Source: Planctomycetota bacterium
GTDB lineage: Bacteria > Planctomycetota > Phycisphaerae > Sedimentisphaerales > Anaerohalosphaeraceae
NCBI GenBank assembly: GCA_019456225.1
Contig: VRUI01000026.1
Coordinates: 1 to 57,351, forward strand
Direction: 5' to 3'
DNA length: 57,351 nt
Below are positions 16,248 through 23,549 of the stretch, in pieces. Position 1 is the first letter of the stretch, and each line of letters begins with the position of its first letter. A program made the position numbers and the translations under genes. Under the pieces are notes generated by a model. That model ran no database searches. It was given only the letters and a program-made list of their open reading frames with translations, and was not told the origin of the DNA.

Positions 16248-17597
16248 ATGTATAAACTAATGTTGGCAACTCGTTATTTTTTTAAGCGTCGGATCAATCT
16301 TCTGGCGATGGCGGCTATTGCGCTTTGTGTTTTTATTGTTGTCGTTGTTATGAGCGTGATGATCGGTCTTGTTAGCGACTTCAAGGAAAAGAACCACAGT
16401 TATTCCGGCGACTGCGTTATCCATAGCGATTCGCTGGTGGGGTTTGCTTACTACGAGGATTTTGTCAGCGAGCTTGAAGGGGAAAAGTTTGCCTGCGGTG
16501 TTTCGCCGGTGATCGATGGGTTTGGATTGATGAGACGGCCTGGTTATGAGGATAATATCGGGCTGCAGATCAGAGGTGTTGATCCGGTTAAACATTCTGC
16601 GGCGACGGGGTTTGGGGATACTTTGTATTACCACAAGGATAATCCCGAAAAGGCTTTTGAGAATATTTACGAACCGAATCTTCCGGGGTCGGTTATCGGT
16701 GTTTCGATCATCTATAAAAGCGGCAGCTTTGGTGAGTATGACCATTTTCCGGTCCCGCGGGATTTGAAATTCGAGATCACGTGTTTTCCGCTTAACGCTA
16801 AAGGGGGGCTTGCTAGAGGCGGCGCTGATCCGACCAGTACGAAGGTGTTTGTCAATAGCGACGATACTCATAGCGGGCTTGTTAAGGTTGACGGGGGGAT
16901 GATCTATCTTCCGTTTGACGAGGCGCAGTCGATGTTCGAGATGGGCTGGCCGATCAAGCGGATCAACTCGATACATATTAAGTTTTCCAAAGGGGTAAGC
17001 GCCGATGAAGGGATGGCGAAGGTTGCGGCGATGTGGGCAAAGCATGTTGAGCGGAATAAGGATAAGACTTATGCGAACCTGTTTGATAATGTTTCTGTCG
17101 AGGACTGGTTTCGATACAGGCGGGAGATAATCGCGCCGATGGAAAAGGAACAGACGATGCTTACGATACTGTTTGCGATGCTTGGGATCATTACGGTGTT
17201 CGTTATCTTTGTTGTGTTCTATATGATCATCGGACATAAGACCAGGGATATTGGGATCATGAGAAGTATCGGGGTTTCCAGCTGGTCGGTGGTGAGTATC
17301 TTTCTACTGTTCGCGGGGATGGTTGGTGTTGTCGGCTCTGCGATAGGCGCGTCGGCAGGGTGCAGTTTTCTGGTTAAAATTAATGATATGGAAGACTGGC
17401 TTTTTGAGAATTATGAGTGGCAGCTTTGGAACAGGGAGATCTATGCGATCGGCGAGATCCCGCATGATATCGAGTTTAATGTTATCGCCGTTATTGTGGC
17501 TTGTGCTATCGGGGCGGCTTTGCTTGGGGCGTTTGTTCCGGCTGTGCAGGCTGGGTTTAAGCGACCTGTTGAGGTTTTGCAGGTTAATCAAGTATAG
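16248..17597 (+). CDS. ABC transporter permease, LolC/E-like, second subunit
   Basis: The product is 449 residues with the same architecture as the previous gene. There is one N-terminal helix (about 17-42, NLLAMAAIALCVFIVVVVMSVMIG), a periplasmic domain of about 260 residues, and three C-terminal helices (about 305-330, 345-372 and 410-435). It ends FVPAVQAGFKRPVEVLQVNQV. Two non-identical permeases next to one ATPase is the arrangement of LolCDE, where LolC and LolE form the membrane heterodimer. Sequence similarity to the first permease is low outside the helices. The spacer before it carries a repeat element, so co-transcription must pass through it. Confidence 0.85.
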   Translation: MYKLMLATRYFFKRRINLLAMAAIALCVFIVVVVMSVMIGLVSDFKEKNHSYSGDCVIHSDSLVGFAYYEDFVSELEGEKFACGVSPVIDGFGLMRRPGYEDNIGLQIRGVDPVKHSAATGFGDTLYYHKDNPEKAFENIYEPNLPGSVIGVSIIYKSGSFGEYDHFPVPRDLKFEITCFPLNAKGGLARGGADPTSTKVFVNSDDTHSGLVKVDGGMIYLPFDEAQSMFEMGWPIKRINSIHIKFSKGVSADEGMAKVAAMWAKHVERNKDKTYANLFDNVSVEDWFRYRREIIAPMEKEQTMLTILFAMLGIITVFVIFVVFYMIIGHKTRDIGIMRSIGVSSWSVVSIFLLFAGMVGVVGSAIGASAGCSFLVKINDMEDWLFENYEWQLWNREIYAIGEIPHDIEFNVIAVIVACAIGAALLGAFVPAVQAGFKRPVEVLQVNQV

Positions 17598-17612
17598 GGA
17601 GTGTGTTTTTAC

Positions 17613-17703
17613 CATGAAGAGCATGAAGACAAGGGCGTGAAGGGCATGAAGAAAAATAATAAAATTAAAAGATAAAAACTAAAAAGGAAACCGCCTTCGG
17701 CGG
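17613..17703 (+). repeat. CATGAAG array with hairpin B
   Basis: CATGAAG-like units lie at 17613, 17622, 17636 (CGTGAAG) and 17645, then an A-rich stretch, then CCGCC-TTC-GGCGG at 17691-17703. It is nearly the same arrangement as at 14651-14726, so the two spacers of this cluster carry copies of one element. Confidence 0.8.
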
Positions 17704-17726
17704 GGACTATTATATGGAGTTTTATT

Positions 17727-18407
17727 GTGATACTTAAAGGTGTTGATTTACATAAGTCTTATAAGATGGGGCAGACTAAGCTTGAGGTTTTGCGCGGGCT
17801 TGATGTTTCAATTTCCGAAGGTGAGTTTGTCGCTATCGTCGGGGCTTCCGGAAGCGGTAAGAGTACGCTTTTGCATCTGCTCGGTGCGCTGGATAAGCCC
17901 AATCAAGGGCGTGTCGAGTTCCGGGGTAAAGCACTTTCGAGCTTTGGGAGCGGGCAACTTAACGGATTTCGTAATAAAACGGTCGGTTTTGTCTTTCAGT
18001 TCTATCATCTGCTTGACGAATTGAATATTCTGGAGAATACATTGCTTCCTGCGATGGCCGGCAGTAATAGCTTTGGATGGGTTTCCAGGCGAAAAACGGC
18101 GAAAGAAAGTGCAATATTGCTTCTTGAGCGGATGGGTCTTGGTGGGCGACTTAAGCATAAAGCGTACCAGCTTTCGGGCGGTGAGAGGCAGAGGGTGGCT
18201 ATCGCGAGGGCTCTAATTAATGACCCTGAACTACTTTTAGCCGATGAACCGACAGGAAACCTTGACTCTGAGACAGGAAATGGTATCCTAGAGGCGCTCG
18301 AAGAGTTTCATCTGGCCGGGCAGACTATCGTTATGGTGACGCATGACAGCCGGATCGCCGACAGGGCCGACAGGGTAATTCGGTTGGTCGACGGGAAAAT
18401 AGAATGA
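17727..18407 (+). CDS. ABC transporter ATP-binding protein, LolD-like
   Basis: The product is 226 residues with a GTG start at 17727 and GGAG upstream. It has a complete nucleotide-binding domain: Walker [10 protein letters not shown] (39-47), a Q-loop in FVFQFYHLL, the signature LSGGERQR (149-156), Walker [15 protein letters not shown] and the switch His in [17 protein letters not shown] is characteristic of the LolD/MacB/FtsE group. It powers the two permeases encoded just upstream, probably for moving lipoproteins or other lipidated cargo to the outer membrane. Confidence 0.92.
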   Translation: MILKGVDLHKSYKMGQTKLEVLRGLDVSISEGEFVAIVGASGSGKSTLLHLLGALDKPNQGRVEFRGKALSSFGSGQLNGFRNKTVGFVFQFYHLLDELNILENTLLPAMAGSNSFGWVSRRKTAKESAILLLERMGLGGRLKHKAYQLSGGERQRVAIARALINDPELLLADEPTGNLDSETGNGILEALEEFHLAGQTIVMVTHDSRIADRADRVIRLVDGKIE

Positions 18408-18418
18408 TAAAAATGCCT

Positions 18419-18456
18419 AATGTCTATTGTATAATGGAGGAAACCGCCTTCGGCGG
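18419..18456 (+). repeat. Shared 17-mer and hairpin B
   Basis: AATGTCTATTGTATAAT at 18419-18435 is identical to 10104-10120. CCGCC-TTC-GGCGG at 18444-18456 is the hairpin-B type stem, 30 bases before the aminotransferase start. Confidence 0.8.
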
Positions 18457-18485
18457 ATGCTATTTTATATTTGGGAAGAAAGCTT

Positions 18486-19337
18486 ATGAAAATCTGGATG
18501 GATGATCGTTTGGTTGATGAGGCAGATGCCAAGATCTCTGTTTTTGATCACGGTTTGCTTTATGGCGACGGTGTGTTTGAGGGGATCCGCGTCTATGGGG
18601 GTAAGATATTTGAACTTGCGGCACATCTTAAGCGACTTTATGAGTCGGCGAAGGTTATTCGTCTTGATATTGGTATGGGTATTGACGAGCTTGCTGCTGC
18701 GACCGAAAAGACGGTCGAGGCAAACAGCATAGCTGACGGGTATATTCGGCTTTTGATCACCCGTGGGATCGGCGATCTTGGGCTTGACCCGTTCATTTGC
18801 AAAAATCCCGGGATAATTATTATCGCCGATGGTATTCAGTTGTATCCGGAAGAACTTTATGAAAAGGGGCTTAAGGTCGTTAGCGTTTCTACGATGCGGA
18901 GTCATCCGCTTGCGCTTGCTCCACAGATCAAGAGTCTTAACTATCTGAATAACATAATGGCCAAGGTTGAGGCGATAGATCAGGGGGCCGGTGAGGCGAT
19001 CATGTACAACCATCTTGGTTATGTCGCTGAAGCTTCTGCCGATAATGTTTTTATTGTTAAAGATGATGTTGTAATCACGCCGCCTGCTGAGGCTGGTGCG
19101 CTTGGGGGGATTACCCGCGGGATAGTTATTCGCCTTGCCGGAGAAATGGGGTATGAAGTTGCCGAGCGGAATCTTACCCGTGTCGATCTTTATGTTAGCG
19201 ATGAGTTTTTTATGACAGGTACTGCTGCTGAGGTGATAGCTATTGTCGATATTGACGGCAGGGTGATCGGCGATGGTAAGCCTGGGAAAATAACCGAAAC
19301 TATTAGAAAGAAATTTTTTGAATATGCTCGTTCCTGA
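18486..19337 (+). CDS. ilvE: Class IV aminotransferase, branched-chain amino acid type (IlvE-like)
   Basis: The product is 283 residues from ATG 18486, with GGGAAGAAAG upstream; the in-frame TTG at 18471 is less likely. Features of the pyridoxal-phosphate class IV fold are seen: FDHGLLYGDGVFEGIRVYGG near the N-terminus, the cofactor lysine in QIKSLNYLNN (about 145), the Glu-rich EAIMYNHLGYVAEASADNVFIV segment and ALGGITRGIV. Proteins of this type transaminate branched-chain keto acids with glutamate, the last step of Ile, Leu and Val synthesis. D-amino acid aminotransferases share much of this pattern, so the substrate is likely but not certain. The next gene overlaps its last bases. Confidence 0.85.
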   Translation: MKIWMDDRLVDEADAKISVFDHGLLYGDGVFEGIRVYGGKIFELAAHLKRLYESAKVIRLDIGMGIDELAAATEKTVEANSIADGYIRLLITRGIGDLGLDPFICKNPGIIIIADGIQLYPEELYEKGLKVVSVSTMRSHPLALAPQIKSLNYLNNIMAKVEAIDQGAGEAIMYNHLGYVAEASADNVFIVKDDVVITPPAEAGALGGITRGIVIRLAGEMGYEVAERNLTRVDLYVSDEFFMTGTAAEVIAIVDIDGRVIGDGKPGKITETIRKKFFEYARS

Positions 19338-20340
19338 GAACAAAAACACTTTTTTGCATACTGCAATATATAACGACTTTGCGGGCAGATTTGACGCGAT
19401 ATCAGATAAGCTTGAAGCTGTTAAAGGATGTATTGCCGCCCAGCTGGTCGCCGGCAGCGAATCTGTAGATCGGCGTCTTGAGCATGTGGTTTCGGCGACC
19501 GGTAAGATGGTGCGTCCGGCACTGGTTTTGCTTTGCGGTAAGTGCTGCGGGTCTGTAGGTGATCTGCAAATTGAGATCGCCACGATAATCGAGATGGTTC
19601 ATATCGCGACATTACTGCATGACGATGTTATCGATCATGCCGACAGCCGTAGAAATGTTGCGACGGCAAACTCGATCTGGGGTAATGAGTCAGCGGTTTT
19701 GCTGGGTGATTTTGCTCTGAGTAAGGCTTTTGCGATGTCGGCGCGGCTTGACGACAAACGTGTGTCGAAGATACTTGCCGATACGGCGATACAGATATGC
19801 GCCGGTGAGCTTGAGCAGAATGCACAGCGTGATAACTGGCGTTTGAGCGAGGGTGAATATTTTGAGATAATAGAGGCTAAGACAGCTTCGCTTTTTGGGA
19901 GCAGCTGCGAACTTGGGGCTCTTGCGGCGGGGGCGGACGAAAAAACAATAAAGCAGTTCTCTGATTTTGGGATCAGCCTGGGGATGGCTTTTCAGGTCGC
20001 AGATGATCTTATCGATATTACCGGGGCTGAAAAAGGTGAAGGCAAGACGCTGGGGCGAGATATCGCCGAGAGAAAGCCTACGCTTCCGATGATACATCTG
20101 ATCAGTACGCTCAGGAACGCCGAGGCTGATGAGCTTGTTGATGGGCTTTCGTCTGGCCAGGTACCGGACAACTATGAAGGGATGCTGATTAGCAGCGAGA
20201 GCCTTGAATACAGCAGGAAGGTTGCCCGGGATTATTGCGACATGGCGATCAGGTGTCTGGAAGGAATTGATGCGGGTGAGGCTAAGGGGCAGTTGGCCGA
20301 TATTGTTCGGATCGTTATGAATAGAGCGATTAGTGATTAG
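19324..20340 (+). CDS. Long-chain polyprenyl diphosphate synthase (IspB/HepT type)
   Basis: The product is 338 residues from ATG 19324 (an in-frame TTG lies at 19318), overlapping the previous gene by 14 bases. Both aspartate-rich motifs of trans-prenyltransferases are intact: DDVIDHADSRR in the first half and QVADDLIDITG in the second, each binding diphosphate through magnesium. The region LLHDDVIDHADSRR...TANSIWGNESAVLLGDF resembles octaprenyl and heptaprenyl synthases more than farnesyl synthases, so it probably makes the side chain of a quinone. The last five codons coincide with a heptamer repeat array. Confidence 0.9.
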   Translation: MLVPENKNTFLHTAIYNDFAGRFDAISDKLEAVKGCIAAQLVAGSESVDRRLEHVVSATGKMVRPALVLLCGKCCGSVGDLQIEIATIIEMVHIATLLHDDVIDHADSRRNVATANSIWGNESAVLLGDFALSKAFAMSARLDDKRVSKILADTAIQICAGELEQNAQRDNWRLSEGEYFEIIEAKTASLFGSSCELGALAAGADEKTIKQFSDFGISLGMAFQVADDLIDITGAEKGEGKTLGRDIAERKPTLPMIHLISTLRNAEADELVDGLSSGQVPDNYEGMLISSESLEYSRKVARDYCDMAIRCLEGIDAGEAKGQLADIVRIVMNRAISD

Positions 20341-20360
20341 CAATTAGCGATTGGTCATTT
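20326..20360 (+). repeat. Heptanucleotide array overlapping a gene end
   Basis: GCGATTA, GTGATTA, GCAATTA, GCGATTG, GTCATTT follow at 7-base spacing. The first two units encode the last residues and stop codon of the polyprenyl synthase gene. Confidence 0.85.
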
Positions 20361-20620
20361 TTATTCGTTATTGGTTTTGGGGGAGTTTTCGTGGGGAAAA
20401 AGTTTTCCCTTCTTTTGTTTTTTTTACTCAACGCCCTATAATCTCTTGATTTTTGTGCCTTAAACTTGTCTTTTGGGGTGGTCTTCAAGAATGGTTTGGA
20501 TGGCCTGGGTTTCTTTGCCGGCGGGGTTTAATCTTTGGGGTTTTTCTGGTATAATATACTTTGTAAGGGCGGGTCGTTTTCCGTTCTTTGGGGTGTTTTG
20601 TTTTTTTGGGGGCAGTACTA
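20361..20620 (+). other. Spacer with hairpin and possible promoter
   Basis: GGGAAAA (20394-20400) and TTTTCCC (20403-20409) form an inverted repeat followed by a T-rich stretch, terminator-like. TATAAT at 20550-20555 is a possible -10 for the small frame downstream, but no good -35 is seen. Confidence 0.4.
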
Positions 20621-20806
20621 ATGGTTAAGCGAATTCCGTGCAGGGTTGTATCGTCGGTTTTCAGTGGGCATGATCAAGCTTACAGCAATAGTAGACCGCC
20701 GATGTCGCCTGGCGATTCTTCGGGGCCGCTGGGCGTTGTAAATGTTGATGATGATAACGTCAGCTTTCCGATGGGTATGTTTGTTGACGTGATCATTGGT
20801 GAGTAG
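20621..20806 (+). CDS. Possible small hypothetical protein
   Basis: The frame gives 61 residues from ATG 20621 (open back to 20588). I do not recognise it. The peptide is Ser/Pro/Gly-rich in the middle (SRPPMSPGDSSGPLG) and ends in FVDVIIGE. It has no signal peptide or membrane segment. A G-rich run at 20608-20613 could act as a weak ribosome site, and a TATAAT lies 65 bases upstream. A composite repeat begins 6 bases after its stop, as happens after several real genes here. The evidence for coding is thin. Confidence 0.35.
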   Translation: MVKRIPCRVVSSVFSGHDQAYSNSRPPMSPGDSSGPLGVVNVDDDNVSFPMGMFVDVIIGE

Positions 20807-20811
20807 TTAAT

Positions 20812-20893
20812 CAAACTGACCGGCTGGCCAGTTTGAAATTACTAATTACTAATTACGAATTTAGGACTCGGCCTGACGGCCAAGACAATTTTA
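20812..20893 (+). repeat. Composite intergenic element, copy 2
   Basis: Hairpin A: CAAACTG (20812-20818) pairs with CAGTTTG (20829-20835), with CC/GG inside. Heptads: AATTACT, AATTACT, AATTACG, AATTTAG at 20837-20864. Hairpin B: GGACTCGGCCTGACGGCC at 20865-20882, then AAGACAATTTTA. Confidence 0.85.
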
Positions 20894-20896
20894 TTT

Positions 20897-20962
20897 AGAA
20901 CCGGTTGAGTGTAGGCGGGTTTTTCTCCTCCTCCTTGCCCGTTTATGCTTCCGGTTCTTTTT
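20897..20962 (+). terminator. Long nested hairpin with T-run
   Basis: AGAACCGG (20897-20904) pairs with CCGGTTCT (20951-20958), followed by five T. Inside it, CGGG (20916-20919) can pair with CCCG (20938-20941) around a pyrimidine-rich loop. This is a terminator-like structure 140 bases upstream of the TraB-family gene. Confidence 0.5.
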
Positions 20963-21099
20963 AGTCGATCGTCGATAGTTTTTAGTCGTTAGTTTTTTTA
21001 TGAACTTTCTTTTTGTTTTGAAGTATGTTATAAGATAAGCTCTGCGGGAGTGTTGTTGCTTTTGCAGGGCTTTAATATTGTTTACAGGTTGAGTATTTT

Positions 21100-22278
21100 A
21101 TGAGTGAATCACAGTTGGCACTTCCTGAAAGTGTTACGCGACTTGAGGTTGAAGGTAAGACGGTTTATATTGTTGGAACAGCTCATGTTTCCAAACAGAG
21201 CGTTGAGGATGTTATTGATACGATTGCGGCAGTTGGGCCGGATTCTGTTTGTATCGAGCTTTGCGCGGCTCGTCACCGTTCGCTTATCGAGCGGGATAAC
21301 TGGAAAAAGATGGACCTTTTTAAGGTTCTTAAGCAGGGTAAAGCGCTTTTTCTGTTTGTTCAGCTTATTATGTCATCGTTTTACCGCAAACTTGGCAAAA
21401 AGCTTGGTGTTGAGCCCGGTGCCGAGATGCTGGAAGGGGCAAAACAGGCCGAGGCAGTCGGTGCCGAACTTGTGCTTGCCGACCGTGATATCGAGATTAC
21501 GCTTAAGCGTGTGTGGGGGTATCTGAACTTGTGGAATAAGTTTAAGATGTTTGCCGAGCTATTGGCCGGGCTTATCTTTGGTGAAAAGATAGACGAAGAT
21601 CTTATCGAGAATATGAAGAAGCAGGACCAGCTTGAAAGCATTATGGAGGTTTTTGCAAAATCGTTCCCGGAGGTTAAGAAGCGTTTGATCGATGAGCGGG
21701 ATGTTTATCTTGCTGAGAAGATCCGCACTGCGCCGGGTGAAAAGATCGTCGCGGTTGTCGGAGCGGCGCATGTGCCTGGGATCACGGAGCATATTTATAA
21801 GGAGCAGTCGCTTGATGAGCTTTTGGTGGTGCCTCCTAAGTCGATAGTACCTAAGATACTCAAGTGGGCTATACCTGCTTTGGTGATTTTTTTGCTTGTC
21901 AGGGGTTTTTCTAAGGAGGGTCTTGAGCATTTCAAAGACGATATTACGATCTGGATCCTTGTAAACGGGATACTTAGTGCTATCGGGGCGGCAGTTGCTT
22001 TTGGTCATCCGCTTACGGTGATCGCTTCTTTTGTGGGTGCTCCGCTTACGAGTCTTAATCCTATGATCGCCGCCGGTTTTGTCGCCGGTATTGTTCAGAC
22101 GTGGATCAAAAAGCCGACAGTAGCCGATTTTGAGGGTATACCTGATGCAATATCGACGGTTAAGGGTTTCTGGTCAAATACGGTCACGCGTATTCTGCTG
22201 GTGTTTATGCTGGCAAATCTCGGCAGTGCGGTTGGGACATGGATCTCGCTGGCGTGGATAGGGGCGCGAGCTGCATAA
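21100..22278 (+). CDS. TraB/PrgY-family membrane protein
   Basis: The product is 392 residues. The N-terminal two thirds is the TraB domain, with the conserved GTAHVS (residues 26-31), CIELCAARH (about 53-61) and VGAAHVPGI (about 225) motifs that carry the putative metal-binding or catalytic residues shared with TIKI-type proteases. Three hydrophobic segments follow: about 250-267 (ILKWAIPALVIFLLV), 285-305 (IWILVNGILSAIGAAVAFG) and 365-388. PrgY, the Enterococcus relative, limits pheromone activity; the general role in other bacteria is unknown. It stands alone in the plus strand before sppA. Confidence 0.85.
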   Translation: MSESQLALPESVTRLEVEGKTVYIVGTAHVSKQSVEDVIDTIAAVGPDSVCIELCAARHRSLIERDNWKKMDLFKVLKQGKALFLFVQLIMSSFYRKLGKKLGVEPGAEMLEGAKQAEAVGAELVLADRDIEITLKRVWGYLNLWNKFKMFAELLAGLIFGEKIDEDLIENMKKQDQLESIMEVFAKSFPEVKKRLIDERDVYLAEKIRTAPGEKIVAVVGAAHVPGITEHIYKEQSLDELLVVPPKSIVPKILKWAIPALVIFLLVRGFSKEGLEHFKDDITIWILVNGILSAIGAAVAFGHPLTVIASFVGAPLTSLNPMIAAGFVAGIVQTWIKKPTVADFEGIPDAISTVKGFWSNTVTRILLVFMLANLGSAVGTWISLAWIGARAA

Positions 22279-22407
22279 AAATGTCTAATTGCGACAGTAA
22301 CCGGCCGATGGGCCTGGTGGGCTAATATTGTCGGGATGATATTTTCTTGTTAGAACCATTTTTTTTGGGAATTCTCGTTTTTTTCTCGTAAAATTTGTTT
22401 TTGGGGG

Positions 22408-22413
22408 TATAAT
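22408..22413 (+). promoter_or_regulatory. Candidate -10 hexamer for sppA
   Basis: TATAAT, 37 bases upstream of the sppA start codon. No convincing -35 at the right distance. Confidence 0.35.
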
Positions 22414-22449
22414 TGCGTATTCATATTGTGATTATTTGGAGAAAATATT

Positions 22450-23499
22450 ATGGATTACGAACATAAAGATAGTGATGTTGTTGCTGAGAGTTCTTCAGTG
22501 GTTTCTGGTGTTACTGAGAGGGTTGTTTATATTGAACGTCCGGTTAAGAAGTCTCGTTGGCGTATTTTATGGCGGATAGTCATTGTTCTTTTGATTTTAA
22601 CGGTTATAGGCGCCTTGTTTTCTGATAGTGGTACCGGGTATACCGAAGAAACTCTTATTAAAGGAACTGAGTCCAACAAGGTTGTTGTCATCAAGATTGA
22701 AAGTGTTATTACCGCCCAGACCAGCCGGGAGTTCGGCAAGCAGATGCAAAAGGCCCGTGCCGATGAAAATGTCAAGGCGCTGATAATCCGAACCAATACT
22801 CCCGGCGGTGGGGTTGCCGCGAGCGATCAGATCAATCATATGATCACTAAATTCCGGCAGGAAACGGGTAAGCCTGTCGTAGCGTTTATGCAGTCTATCG
22901 CAACGTCGGGAGGGTACTATACTTCTGTCGCGTGCGATACGATCATCGCAGAGCCTACCGTTATTACCGGTTCGATCGGTGTTATTATGCAGGTTATGGG
23001 TCTGCAGGGACTTTTCGAGGATAAGCTTGGTATTAAACCTGTGACGATCAAGTCGGGCGAGAAAAAGGACTGGCCGAATATGTTCACGGAAATGACGCTG
23101 GAACAAAAAACGTATCTTGAGAATAAGGTCATTACGCCGGCTTATGATCGTTTTGTTGATCTTGTGTTTGAAGGCAGGAAGGAAGCTGTTATAAATGCGG
23201 GCCGTTCCGATGTTCTCACTTTTGAAGAGGTTCGGGGTCTCGCTGACGGGAGTATCTACGGGGCCAAAGAGGCACTGGAAAAAAAACTTATCGATGAGAT
23301 CGGGTATTTCGAGGATGTTGTCAATAAAGTTAGGTCGCTTACGAAACTTAGCAGTGTTCATGTGGTCGAATATTCAAAGCCGTTTTCGCTGGCTAATCTG
23401 ATGAGGGCAGAAACGAAACTCGGTATCAATATCGACGCAAAGCTGATCGACGAGGTGACTACTCCTCGCCTGCAATACCTCTGGCGGCCAGGGAAGTGA
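22450..23499 (+). CDS. sppA: Signal peptide peptidase SppA, S49 family
   Basis: The product is 349 residues. A cytoplasmic N-terminus is followed by one membrane helix (about 36-55, WRILWRIVIVLLILTVIGALF). The protease domain contains IRTNTPGGGVAASDQI, the serine motif ATSGGYYTSVACD, ITGSIGVIM and the lysine motif IKSGEKKDW, in the order of the short, single-domain SppA enzymes. The enzyme cleaves leftover signal peptides in the inner membrane. The C-terminus (about 270-349) is a helical tail. It is a single gene facing the histidine kinase gene. Confidence 0.92.
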   Translation: MDYEHKDSDVVAESSSVVSGVTERVVYIERPVKKSRWRILWRIVIVLLILTVIGALFSDSGTGYTEETLIKGTESNKVVVIKIESVITAQTSREFGKQMQKARADENVKALIIRTNTPGGGVAASDQINHMITKFRQETGKPVVAFMQSIATSGGYYTSVACDTIIAEPTVITGSIGVIMQVMGLQGLFEDKLGIKPVTIKSGEKKDWPNMFTEMTLEQKTYLENKVITPAYDRFVDLVFEGRKEAVINAGRSDVLTFEEVRGLADGSIYGAKEALEKKLIDEIGYFEDVVNKVRSLTKLSSVHVVEYSKPFSLANLMRAETKLGINIDAKLIDEVTTPRLQYLWRPGK

Positions 23500-23549
23500 T
23501 CGATTTATAATTTATGATTACGCTATTTCTTCTGAGCTAGCTTGTTTTG

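Noticed and set aside
18465-19583. Long minus-strand open frame across the aminotransferase and polyprenyl synthase genes
   Set aside because: It spans two well-supported plus-strand genes and resembles no protein family.
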